DNA from: JAABRU01 sp050180235
Lineage (GTDB): Bacteria; Desulfobacterota; Desulfobacteria; Desulfobacterales; Desulfococcaceae
NCBI GenBank assembly: GCA_050180235.1
Contig: JBFXEJ010000002.1
Span: forward strand, 1 to 64,000
Direction: 5' to 3'
Length of the DNA stretch: 64,000 nt
Part shown: positions 27,723 through 35,429 of the stretch, in pieces
Position numbering within the stretch: position 1 is the stretch's first letter
Layout of the letters: the number at the start of each line of letters is the position of its first letter
Notes under the pieces: model-generated
Databases searched by the model: none
What the model saw: the letters and a program-made list of their open reading frames with translations, nothing else
Told to the model about the DNA's origin: nothing
Translations under genes and position numbers: made by a program

Positions 27723-27910
27723 GACAGGATCAATGGAGAAAAACTTGTGATTTTCCGCTTAATCTGATACAGAAAGTCCAGCCGGAATTTCTGTGCCTGA
27801 ATCCGTACCTGTGAGCCCGGAAGTTTTTGACGGAAGAACGGAAAAAAACTGCGTCTGATCAGCTTATTACATATTTATGACAGGAATCCAAGTCAGAAAA
27901 GGAGTTTTTC

Positions 27911-28255
27911 ATGCCGAATCAAAGAAAAGCCAAAAGGAGACATATCATTTACTACCTTCGGGTACTGGATCGGAATACCGGTCAACTGATCGGTCAACTG
28001 GTTGACATTACCACAGAAGGAATCAAACTGATCAGCGAAAATCCTGTGGATCCGGAAACTTTTTTACAGCTCCGGATGCTGCTGCCCGATGAAATCAACC
28101 GGAAATCGGAGATAAGCTTTGATGTGGAAAGCATGTGGTGCAAACGGGATATAAATCCCAATTTTTTCAGTATCGGATTCGAGTTTGTTGATATTTCACA
28201 GGAAGATATCAATATCATCAAAAATCTGATTTATGATTTCTCCTTCCGGGACTGA
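27911..28255 (+). CDS. PilZ-domain protein, probable c-di-GMP receptor
   Basis: 114 residues, a stand-alone PilZ domain. The N-terminal arginine-rich stretch (NQRKAKRRHI) supplies an RxxxR-type motif and DITTEGIKL supplies the D/N-x-S/T-x-x-G motif; both contact c-di-GMP in known PilZ proteins. The end (FFSIGFEFVDISQEDINIIK) is the usual last strand and helix. AAAAGGAG lies before ATG 27911. It has no neighbours in an operon, so the process it controls (motility, exopolysaccharide or other) cannot be told. Confidence 0.88.
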   Translation: MPNQRKAKRRHIIYYLRVLDRNTGQLIGQLVDITTEGIKLISENPVDPETFLQLRMLLPDEINRKSEISFDVESMWCKRDINPNFFSIGFEFVDISQEDINIIKNLIYDFSFRD

Positions 28256-28613
28256 ATCCGGCACTCCGATATTTTTTCAATAAAGGGCAGTGATTTTTTG
28301 CAGTCCCATAGAATTTCCCGGCTGTAAAAGGCAGAGAAGTTAATTTTTTTAAATTTTCCTGAGCCGTTCCACTCCGGCGGATAAAGATGTGTGTGAAAAT
28401 GGGGAAATGTCCCCTGCCCCTTCTGGAAGAAAATTATACTCACTAAGGGCATATATTTTCGAATTTTGACTGTGGGGCAGTCCTGCGGCTGCCCTGTCTG
28501 AAAGGATAGGAACAGAGGCTTACCCCTGCAGGAAATCACAGATTATGATCTTTGAAAGTATAAAAATACAAAGAACTTAACTGCCACGCTGTTATGAAAG
28601 GGTTTCTGATATT

Positions 28614-28908
28614 TAAGGCGATTTCCATGAAAAAATGGGTAGTGGGTCAAATCCGTTGATAAGGTCTCCCCTCCCCTGAGGGAGGGGCAGGGGGAGGGTG
28701 AAAACATCACTGATTATCCCCCTCCCCTGACCCCTCCCACCAGGGGAGGGGAATTTTTGGATCAACAGATTTGCACCACTACCAAAAAATGTACCATCAT
28801 TGCAGGGTGGGCACGGCTTTTTGTGCCCGCCGTTTCAGCAGGACGGCGGGCACAAAAAGCCGTGCCCGCCCTACGAAAAAAGGTATAATCATTAATGGAA
28901 ATCACCTA
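28614..28908. repeat. family A MITE (copy 4) interrupted by the 146-bp element
   Basis: The outer parts (TAAGGCGATTTCCATG to 28637 and 28784 to CATTAATGGAAATCACCTA) rejoin to a normal family A element of 141 bp once the 146-bp insert and one copy of its 8-bp duplication are removed. This orders the two insertions in time. Confidence 0.9.
28638..28783. mobile_element. 146-bp non-autonomous element, copy 2, with 8-bp target duplication
   Basis: It has the same ends and length as copy 1 at 17168-17313 but is inverted. It is flanked by AAAAAATG on both sides (28630-28637 and 28784-28791), an 8-bp duplication of family A sequence. Two independent 8-bp duplications and exact ends establish it as a real transposing unit. 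Confidence 0.92.
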
Positions 28909-28934
28909 AAATCAAAAAATGATCCTGCCGGTTT

Positions 28935-29039
28935 TAGGTGATTTCTGAAAATAAATATCCCGGTTCAGTTTACAGACACAGGGCAAAAGCCGAAGCTTAT
29001 GCTGCTTTGCCGGGATATTCTTTTCTGGAAATCACCTTA
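28935..29039. repeat. family D MITE (copy 5), supplies a gene's stop codon
   Basis: TAGGTGATTTCTGAAAATAA on the left to TTTCTGGAAATCACCTTA on the right. The terminal TAA (minus strand) is the stop codon of the TIM-barrel gene. Confidence 0.85.
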
Positions 29040-29834
29040 TGACTGTGCCAGCATGCCTGCAAAATTTTCACGGCTCCGCAGAAGATCACGGCGGTCTTCC
29101 GTGAATATTTCCAGAGTCACGGTCTCCGCATATCCTATTCCCCTCAGTTCCCGGATGATTTCCGGAAAATCAATGTTTCCCTTTCCCACAGGAAAATGAT
29201 CATCCCGTTTTCCGTTGTTGTCACTGACATGCAGATGCCTGATGCGCTTTCCTGCCTTACGGAAAAATTCCTTTATCCGGTTTTTCCCCTCTTCTTTGAT
29301 ATGGGCATGGCCCACATCCAGAGTCATGCCCTGGGCGGGGAACATGTTCAGTATTTCAGCTAGTTCCTCCGGTTCGGTAAATGCACCTGCTGCGGGCGGC
29401 ATATTTTCCAGACAGAGGAAAAGCCCAATTTCCTCTGCTTTGCGCACAACAGCCCGAAGACTTTCCACAGCATATTTCCGGGCAGTGTCTTTGACAATGT
29501 TTCCGAGTCCGGAAATCATGCCCGGATGCAGGACGGTTTTGGAAGGTTCCAGCTCTGCGGCTGTTTCCACCGATGCCAGCATCTCTTCCAGAGAAACCCG
29601 GCGGATGCTTTCGGTAAGGTCTGCCGTATAAACAAAGGTGGGAAGATGGCAGACCAGACCCATATTGTGATCGGCCAGGGCATTCAGAATTTCCTTTTTC
29701 TGTCTGCGGATGACCGTGTAATGGCCCAGGGGGGCATCCATTGTCAGTTCCAGATAGTCAAAACCCATATCTGAAAAGAGTTTTATCTCATTCAGAACAG
29801 GATTGAGGGGCAGATTCATGGCTCCGTATTGCAT
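29037..29834 (-). CDS. xylose-isomerase-like TIM-barrel protein (AP endonuclease 2 superfamily)
   Basis: 265 residues from ATG 29834 (AAGGAA upstream; the longer frame is not similar to the family). Barrel landmarks include FDYLELTMDAP, CHLPTFVYTADL, TVLHPG, CLENMPP, MTLDVGHAHI and HLHVSDNNG, with His, Glu and Asp residues positioned to bind divalent metals as in sugar isomerases and endonuclease IV relatives. The substrate is unknown. The stop codon is the end of a family D element, so the original C-terminus may have been a few residues different. Isolated gene next to the defence island. Confidence 0.82.
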   Translation of the reverse strand: MQYGAMNLPLNPVLNEIKLFSDMGFDYLELTMDAPLGHYTVIRRQKKEILNALADHNMGLVCHLPTFVYTADLTESIRRVSLEEMLASVETAAELEPSKTVLHPGMISGLGNIVKDTARKYAVESLRAVVRKAEEIGLFLCLENMPPAAGAFTEPEELAEILNMFPAQGMTLDVGHAHIKEEGKNRIKEFFRKAGKRIRHLHVSDNNGKRDDHFPVGKGNIDFPEIIRELRGIGYAETVTLEIFTEDRRDLLRSRENFAGMLAQS

Positions 29835-30037
29835 TGTTTTTCCTTTGCATATAAAATTGTTATATTTGTCATCGTTATAATTCGGAGAATGCTGCATTAT
29901 GTTTTTTGGGAAACTATACTCCAAACCATCCCTCACAGGCAAGATTTTTCCGGAAGAAAAATGCCGGTGCAAAAGCTGACCTTGCTTTTTTTCCGGGGAA
30001 ATAATAAAATTGACTTTTTTATCTGCAGGACTTGTAA

Positions 30038-30100
30038 CGGTTCGCCATTGATTTGATCCAGATTTCAGAAAATCCCCTCCTGAGAGGGGATTTTTAAAGA
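30038..30100. repeat. partial family B end
   Basis: CGGTTCGCCATTGATTTGAT followed by CCCCTCCTGAGAGGGG matches the left half of the element at 55532-55632. The right half is missing. It lies in the leader of the first mod gene. Confidence 0.55.
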
Positions 30101-30164
30101 ACTTGACAGCCCTGCTTTACAAAAGGATCAGATTATAATTTACATAACGGACAGAAAAAATGTC

Positions 30165-32138
30165 ATGGATGGAAAAAGTATGACCCCGCAGGAGGAAAAG
30201 CTGAAAGCATTGCAGGCAATCCTGCCGGAGGCATTTGCTGAAGGCAAAGTGGACTGGGAAAAACTGAAAGCCGCGCTTGGGGAGGATGTGAATTTCAGCA
30301 GTGAACGCTATGTATTAAACTGGGCCGGGAAAAGTGAGGCATTCAGGGTTTTGCAGACGCCCTGCACAGGAACTCTGATTCCCGTGAAAAACGAATCTGT
30401 GAATTTTGATGAAACCGGACATATTTTTATTGAGGGGGAAAATCTGGAAGTGCTGAAAGTGCTGCAGAAAAGTTATTTCGGCAAAGTGAAGATGATTTAC
30501 ATTGATCCGCCCTACAACACAGGAAACGATTCTTTTGTATATCCGGACAGATTCGCTGAAAGCACAGAGGATTATCAGAAGCGTGTTGGTGACAGAGATG
30601 ATGACGGTTATATGACCAGAGAGGGACTGTTCCGCAAAAACAGCAGGGAAAACGGGCAGTATCACAGCAACTGGCTGAACATGATGTATCCCCGTCTGTT
30701 TCTGGCAAAAAATCTTCTGCGTCAGGACGGTGTGATTTTTGTTTCCATTGATGACAATGAAGTGCATAATCTGCGGCTGCTGATGAATGAGGTGTTTGGA
30801 GAGGAGAATTTTGTGGTTCAGATGATTTGGCACAGTCGGCAAAATGTTGACAGCCGTTCTCTTAATGGTGCTTCCACTGACCATGAATATGTGCTTTGTT
30901 ATTCAAAAAATGTGAATACAAGAATCAGAGGCAAAGAAATTGACAAAAACAAATATGCCAATCCTGATAATGATCCAAGAGGTTCATGGATGAGTTCGCC
31001 TATGGATGGCATTGCGACAAAAGATCAGCGGCCAAATCTGCATTATATCATCATTAATCCGGAAACCGGAATTGCCTATGAACCAGCGTCCGAAACCGGC
31101 TGGCGTTTTCAAAAATCAACGGTTGACAATCTGATAACAGAAAAAAGAATAATATGGCCTAAAAATCCAAATTCAAAGCCGCGATTTAAAAGATATTTAA
31201 ATGAACTGAACAATGAATTTACAGGTTTTTCATCCATTCTTAATGCTGATTTCACGGCAAAAGGGACAAAAGAACTGCGGGAACTGTTTGGCATGGAAAC
31301 ATTAAAATTTCCCAAACCGGTTTCACTGATAAAAACCCTGATACTGCAGGGAATGGACAAAAATGATTTCATCCTTGATTTTTTTGCAGGTTCGGGTACA
31401 ACTGCCCATGCAGTAATGGATTTGAACAGAGAAGACGGAGGAAACCGCAAATTCATCTGTGTGCAGATTCCGGAACCATGCGATGAAAAAAGTGAGGCAT
31501 ACAAAGCAGGTTACAAAACCATTGCTGATATTGCCAAAGAAAGAATCCGCAGAGTCACTGGAAAGATTGAACAGGATTATGCAGGATTATACAGGGATTA
31601 TACAGGATTATATAAAAATTATAAAGGATTAGAAAAAAGGGACAGGATTGAAAAAGCGGAAAATGGCAAACAGGAACTTGGTTTGTTTGACAAAGATGAA
31701 AATCCTGCCAATCCTGAAAATCAGGAAAATCCTGTTCAGGATTTGGGCTTCAAAGTGTTCAAACTTGCAGACAGCAATTTTAAGCAGTGGCGCAGTGATA
31801 CAGGCAAAAATGTTGATGTTTTGCAGCAGCAGATGATGGAATTCACTGATCCGCTTGCGTCACATGCCACTGTGGAAAACATGGTGTATGAACTGCTGCT
31901 CAAATCCGGCAAAGACCTTAACAGCAAAGTGGAACACAAAGAAAATTATCACTGCATAAACAGCAGTGAAATGATACTGATGCTGGAAAAAGCGGATGAG
32001 AAAACAGTGGAGGCTGTCATCAGGGAAAATCCGCAGAAAGTTATAGCTTTGGACAGACTGTTTGAGGGAAATGATCAGTTGAAAACCAACACTGCTATGC
32101 AAATGCGTGATGCAGGCATTGAATTTAAAACCATTTGA
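30165..32138 (+). CDS. mod: Type III restriction-modification methyltransferase Mod (first copy)
   Basis: 657 residues. Beta-class N6-adenine methyltransferase order: catalytic DPPY at residues 114-117 (YIDPPYNTG), a target-recognition region at about 226-395, then the SAM-binding FAGSG at 407-411. Mod methylates one strand of an asymmetric site and also guides Res. The first 225 and last 250 residues are nearly the same as in the second mod gene (33471-35426), while the target-recognition region is unrelated, so the two should recognise different sites. A linker near residue 465 holds three 21-bp in-frame repeats (DYAGLYR-like). The ATG lacks a clear Shine-Dalgarno sequence. Confidence 0.93.
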   Translation: MDGKSMTPQEEKLKALQAILPEAFAEGKVDWEKLKAALGEDVNFSSERYVLNWAGKSEAFRVLQTPCTGTLIPVKNESVNFDETGHIFIEGENLEVLKVLQKSYFGKVKMIYIDPPYNTGNDSFVYPDRFAESTEDYQKRVGDRDDDGYMTREGLFRKNSRENGQYHSNWLNMMYPRLFLAKNLLRQDGVIFVSIDDNEVHNLRLLMNEVFGEENFVVQMIWHSRQNVDSRSLNGASTDHEYVLCYSKNVNTRIRGKEIDKNKYANPDNDPRGSWMSSPMDGIATKDQRPNLHYIIINPETGIAYEPASETGWRFQKSTVDNLITEKRIIWPKNPNSKPRFKRYLNELNNEFTGFSSILNADFTAKGTKELRELFGMETLKFPKPVSLIKTLILQGMDKNDFILDFFAGSGTTAHAVMDLNREDGGNRKFICVQIPEPCDEKSEAYKAGYKTIADIAKERIRRVTGKIEQDYAGLYRDYTGLYKNYKGLEKRDRIEKAENGKQELGLFDKDENPANPENQENPVQDLGFKVFKLADSNFKQWRSDTGKNVDVLQQQMMEFTDPLASHATVENMVYELLLKSGKDLNSKVEHKENYHCINSSEMILMLEKADEKTVEAVIRENPQKVIALDRLFEGNDQLKTNTAMQMRDAGIEFKTI

Positions 32139-32189
32139 ACCGAATCAGAATGACGGCAAAGTGAATATACATGATGGTTTGCCCTGTAA

Positions 32190-32318
32190 TATCAATTCTC
32201 CATTGAAAATATACTTATGATTCGGTTTCCCACAGAGGACACAGAGATAAAAAAACCACAGAGAACACAGAGGAAATAACTCACCTTATTGTATAAATTC
32301 AATGGAGAATTGGTATAA
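32190..32318. repeat. family B-type element with CTCTGTG core
   Basis: Ends TATCAATTCTCCATTGAAAA and its inverse TTCAATGGAGAATTGGTATA; the core contains CCACAGAGAACACAGAGG. It is the inverted twin of 21162-21288. It fills the gap between mod and the antitoxin gene and provides an apparent upstream extension of the latter's frame. Confidence 0.8.
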
Positions 32319-32349
32319 ACCTGAACAGTTAATTTTTAAGGAGGATTTG

Positions 32350-32616
32350 ATGAGAACGGTTTCGGAAAAACAGTTGGGTAAGGAATTTACAGAAGTCCTT
32401 GCAGGTCTGGATGCAAAAAGGCATGAACCGGTATTTATTCATTTTAAGGGAAAAAAATTTGTCGTTCTTCGGGAAGATGAATATCAGAGGATTTCTCAGA
32501 AAAAAGAACAGAATCTGACGGAATTTTTCAGAAAATCTCCTCTGTTCGGTATGGAATTGAATACAGAAAGAGACTGGCTGCCATTATCAGCAATTAACGG
32601 GGTTACAGAAAAATAA
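32350..32616 (+). CDS. Phd/YefM-like antitoxin or prevent-host-death-type protein
   Basis: 88 residues from ATG 32350 with AAGGAGG upstream; the longer frame from 32302 lies in a repeat. The start (MRTVSEKQLGKEFTEVLAGL) and FVVLREDEYQRIS are typical of Phd/YefM DNA-binding antitoxins, which repress their operon and neutralise a toxin. Two bases downstream is a RelE/HigB-type toxin gene, followed by an XRE antitoxin, so there are two antitoxin-like genes to one toxin. It may be an orphan from another module. Confidence 0.7.
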   Translation: MRTVSEKQLGKEFTEVLAGLDAKRHEPVFIHFKGKKFVVLREDEYQRISQKKEQNLTEFFRKSPLFGMELNTERDWLPLSAINGVTEK

Positions 32617-32618
32617 AA

Positions 32619-32963
32619 ATGTACATCACAGTTGTTGAATTGCCTGAATATATAAAGCGTTCTGAGCATCTTTTGGATGAAAATGAAAGAAACCGCCTTA
32701 TTGATTACCTTGCTGTTCATCCGAAAGATGGAAAAATTATGCAGGGTACAGGCGGAATAAGAAAAATCCGATGGGCGCGTAAAGGAAAAGGAAAAAGCGG
32801 CGGAGTCAGAGTGGTGTATTATTTTTATGATGAAACTGTTCCTTTGTTTTTGCTTACAATATTCGGCAAAAGTGAAAAAGACAATCTGAGCAGGGCTGAA
32901 CGCAATGCCCTTGCCAAACTGACACGGGAAATCATCAAATTATATAAAGGAGATTCAAAATGA
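32619..32963 (+). CDS. RelE/HigB2-type toxin
   Basis: 114 residues. The HigB2/RelE-like pattern is visible: YLAVHPKDGKIMQGTGGIRK, IRWARKGKGKSGGVRVVYYF and LLTIFGKSEKDNLSRAERNAL. Such toxins cleave mRNA on the ribosome. It overlaps the following XRE antitoxin gene by four bases, the usual toxin-first higBA order. It appears full length and intact. The module sits between the two mod genes of the restriction system, where it could stabilise the region. Confidence 0.85.
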   Translation: MYITVVELPEYIKRSEHLLDENERNRLIDYLAVHPKDGKIMQGTGGIRKIRWARKGKGKSGGVRVVYYFYDETVPLFLLTIFGKSEKDNLSRAERNALAKLTREIIKLYKGDSK

Positions 32964-33253
32964 GTACAGCCTTTGACAGTATCAGGCAGGGGCTTGAGGA
33001 AGCTGCTGCATATGCCGGAAACAAAAAAACCGGAGCCAGAACCCATTATCCCCGTGTGCCGGATGTACAGGCAATACGAAACAAAACCGGAATGAATCAG
33101 AATGAATTTGCAGCAAAACTTGGTGTCAGTGTCAAGACTCTGAAATATTGGGAAAAAGGTGAAAAAAAACCCAGAGGCCCCGAATTGGTTTTGCTGCATC
33201 TTATTGATAAAAAACCAAAAACTCTATTGGATATTTTAAGCAGACAACCATAA
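32960..33253 (+). CDS. XRE-family HigA2-type antitoxin
   Basis: 97 residues. A helix-turn-helix lies in NKTGMNQNEFAAKLGVSVKT, followed by LKYWEKGEKKPRGPELVLL, the standard XRE pattern of HigA-type antitoxins. It binds the toxin and represses the operon. Its ATG overlaps the toxin stop codon (ATGA), indicating translational coupling. Confidence 0.9.
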   Translation: MSTAFDSIRQGLEEAAAYAGNKKTGARTHYPRVPDVQAIRNKTGMNQNEFAAKLGVSVKTLKYWEKGEKKPRGPELVLLHLIDKKPKTLLDILSRQP

Positions 33254-33323
33254 GGTTCCAGTCTGTGCCTGCTGTATAAACACAGTCCTGAAAATTTTAT
33301 GCCCGAAAATTTATGGAACCTTA
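33251..33323. repeat. family F element with TAAGGTTCCA ends
   Basis: TAAGGTTCCA on the left and TGGAACCTTA on the right are perfect inverted ends of a 73-bp unit; CGAAAATTTATGG next to the right end recurs near 9353 and 61588. It directly touches the family E element that follows, and its first bases overlap the end of the antitoxin gene. Confidence 0.7.
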
Positions 33324-33451
33324 TTTTTACTTTGTCAACTTTGCCGGAGATGACAGGAAATCTGAAAAACAGGTGTGCATAACATCTTCGTGAAACTTTG
33401 TGCCTTTGTGTCTTCGCGGCAGCAAACTCATAAGTTGACAAAGTAAAATTA
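33321..33451. repeat. family E MITE (copy 2)
   Basis: TTATTTTTACTTTGTCAACT to AAGTTGACAAAGTAAAATTA, with GTGAAACTTTGTG shared with copy 1 (5503-5655). It ends about 20 bases before the second mod start. Confidence 0.8.
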
Positions 33452-33470
33452 TTTAAACAGGAGAAATATC

Positions 33471-35426
33471 ATGGACGGAAAAAGTGTCACTCCGCAGGAG
33501 GAAAAGCTGAAACAGTTGCAGGCAATTCTGCCGGAAGCATTTGCCGAAGGCAAAGTAGACTGGGAAAAACTCAGAGCCGCACTTGGGGAGGATGTGAATT
33601 TCAGCAGTGAACGCTATGTGCTGAACTGGGCCGGAAAAAGTGACGCCTTCAAAGTTTTGCAGACACCCAGCACAGAAACCCTGATTCCCGTGAAAAAGGA
33701 ATCTGTGAATTTTGATGAAACCGGTCATGTTTTTATTGAGGGGGAAAATCTGGAAGTGCTGAAAGTGCTGCAGAAAAGCTATTTCGGCAAAGTGAAGATG
33801 ATTTACACTGATCCGCCCTACAACACAGGAAATGATTCATTTGTGTATCCGGACAAATTCGCTGAAAGCACAGAGGAATACCAAAAACGCATCGGTGAAA
33901 AAGATGAAGACGGTTATATGACCAAAGAGGGTCTGTTCCGCAAAAACAGCAAAGAAAACGGGCAGTATCACAGCAACTGGCTGAATATGATGTATCCCCG
34001 TCTGTTTCTGGCAAAAAATCTTCTGCGTCAGGACGGCGTGATTTTTGTTTCCATTGATGACAATGAAGTGCATAATCTGCGGCTTATTATGAATGAGGTT
34101 TTCGGGGAAGAAAATTTCAGAAATTCAATTATTATCAGGCGGGGAGCCAAAAGCGTTCAGGCACAGTTTGATACTTGGGACAAGCTGGGCAATGGTTATG
34201 AAACCGTTTTGTTTTATACAAAAAACAGCGATTACCGTTTTCCCAAAATGGAAAGACTGCTTGAGGCTGCAAAAGAAGGAAGTTGGAATAATCATTGGAG
34301 AGGTACGGACAGACCCACGATGCGCTATGAGTTGTTTGGAATAACTCCTGAAACCGGTCAGTGGCGATGGGGAAGGGAACGGAGTCTTGCTGCAATCGAA
34401 AATTACCGCAATATGTTATCAGCCCTGGGCAAAACAGAAAATGATGTTACGCAGTCAGATATTGACAACTGGTACAAAAGCAAAATGGAAACAGTTGAAG
34501 ATGATATTGATTTGCTAAGGCTTTCTGCAAGCGGAAAGCCGGAACATTATATAGCTCCGACAGATACAATGTTGCTTAATGATGTGTGGTTTGATTTTCC
34601 GCCTCACAGTTCCAGTCTCCTGAAAAAAATATTTCAAAAAAAAATTTTTGATAACCCCAAGCCAATGCCTCTTATTCAAAGGATTTTGGACTTTGGCAAA
34701 AATGACATCATTCTCGATTTTTTTGCAGGCTCCGGCACTACTGCCCACGCTGTAATGAATTTGAACAAAGAAGACGGGGGCAACCGGAAATTCATCTGTG
34801 TTCAGATTCCGGAACTGTGTGATGAAAAAAGCGAAGCATACAAAGCCGGTTACAAAACCATTGCTGATATTGCCAAAGAAAGAATCCGCAGAGTCATTGA
34901 AAAGATTGAACAGGATTATGCAGGATTATCCAAGATGGACAGGATTAAAAAGAAGAATAAGGCTAAACAGGAATTTGATTTGTTTGGCAAAGATGAAAAT
35001 CCTGAAAATCAGGAAAATTCTGTTCAGAATTTGGGTTTCAAAGTCTTCAAACTTGCAGACAGCAATTTTAAGCAGTGGCGCAGTGATGTTGGCAAAAATC
35101 CGGAAGCACTGAAGCAGGAGATAATGAAATTTCTTGACCCCCTTGCCCCGAATGCCACAGTGGAAAACATGGTGTATGAACTGCTGCTCAAATCCGGCAA
35201 AGACCTTAACAGCAAAGTGGAACACAAACACAATTGTCATTGCATAAACAGCAGTGAAATGATACTGATGCTGGAAAAAGCAGATGAGAAAACAGTGGAC
35301 GCTGTTATCAGAGAAAATCCTGAAAAAGTAATCGCTTTGGATAAACTGTTTGAAGGCAATGATCAGTTGAAAACCAACACAGCCCTGCAAATGCGTGATG
35401 CAGGCATTGAATTTAAAAGCATATAA
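33471..35426 (+). CDS. mod: Type III restriction-modification methyltransferase Mod (second copy)
   Basis: 651 residues, with AGGAG before ATG 33471. Catalytic DPPY (YTDPPYNTG) is at about 114-117 and SAM-binding FAGSG at 418-422. Residues 1-225 and the C-terminal part match the first Mod almost word for word; the middle (about 226-405) is a different target-recognition region. Only one unit of the 21-bp linker repeat is present here. Three bases separate it from res, so this copy is co-transcribed with the nuclease gene. The two copies look like a duplication followed by exchange of the recognition module. Confidence 0.94.
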   Translation: MDGKSVTPQEEKLKQLQAILPEAFAEGKVDWEKLRAALGEDVNFSSERYVLNWAGKSDAFKVLQTPSTETLIPVKKESVNFDETGHVFIEGENLEVLKVLQKSYFGKVKMIYTDPPYNTGNDSFVYPDKFAESTEEYQKRIGEKDEDGYMTKEGLFRKNSKENGQYHSNWLNMMYPRLFLAKNLLRQDGVIFVSIDDNEVHNLRLIMNEVFGEENFRNSIIIRRGAKSVQAQFDTWDKLGNGYETVLFYTKNSDYRFPKMERLLEAAKEGSWNNHWRGTDRPTMRYELFGITPETGQWRWGRERSLAAIENYRNMLSALGKTENDVTQSDIDNWYKSKMETVEDDIDLLRLSASGKPEHYIAPTDTMLLNDVWFDFPPHSSSLLKKIFQKKIFDNPKPMPLIQRILDFGKNDIILDFFAGSGTTAHAVMNLNKEDGGNRKFICVQIPELCDEKSEAYKAGYKTIADIAKERIRRVIEKIEQDYAGLSKMDRIKKKNKAKQEFDLFGKDENPENQENSVQNLGFKVFKLADSNFKQWRSDVGKNPEALKQEIMKFLDPLAPNATVENMVYELLLKSGKDLNSKVEHKHNCHCINSSEMILMLEKADEKTVDAVIRENPEKVIALDKLFEGNDQLKTNTALQMRDAGIEFKSI

Positions 35427-35429
35427 GCC

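Larger units (their letters stand above)
27039..27910. other. repeat-rich stretch between two signalling genes
   Basis: No gene is seen apart from the flanking ones. It carries a family A element (27256-27396) joined to a family B element (27397-27545), then text shared with 61930-62035 (family K). The last 100 bases before the PilZ gene show no clear promoter boxes. Confidence 0.75.
28256..29036. other. gene-free stretch with nested mobile repeats
   Basis: No gene is seen. From about 28614 the DNA is made of a family A element interrupted by the 146-bp element, then a family D element ending in the stop codon of the next minus-strand gene. Confidence 0.8.

Noticed and set aside
32302..32349. 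Upstream extension of the Phd-like antitoxin
   Set aside because: It is coded by the end of a family B-type element, and AAGGAGG points to ATG 32350.
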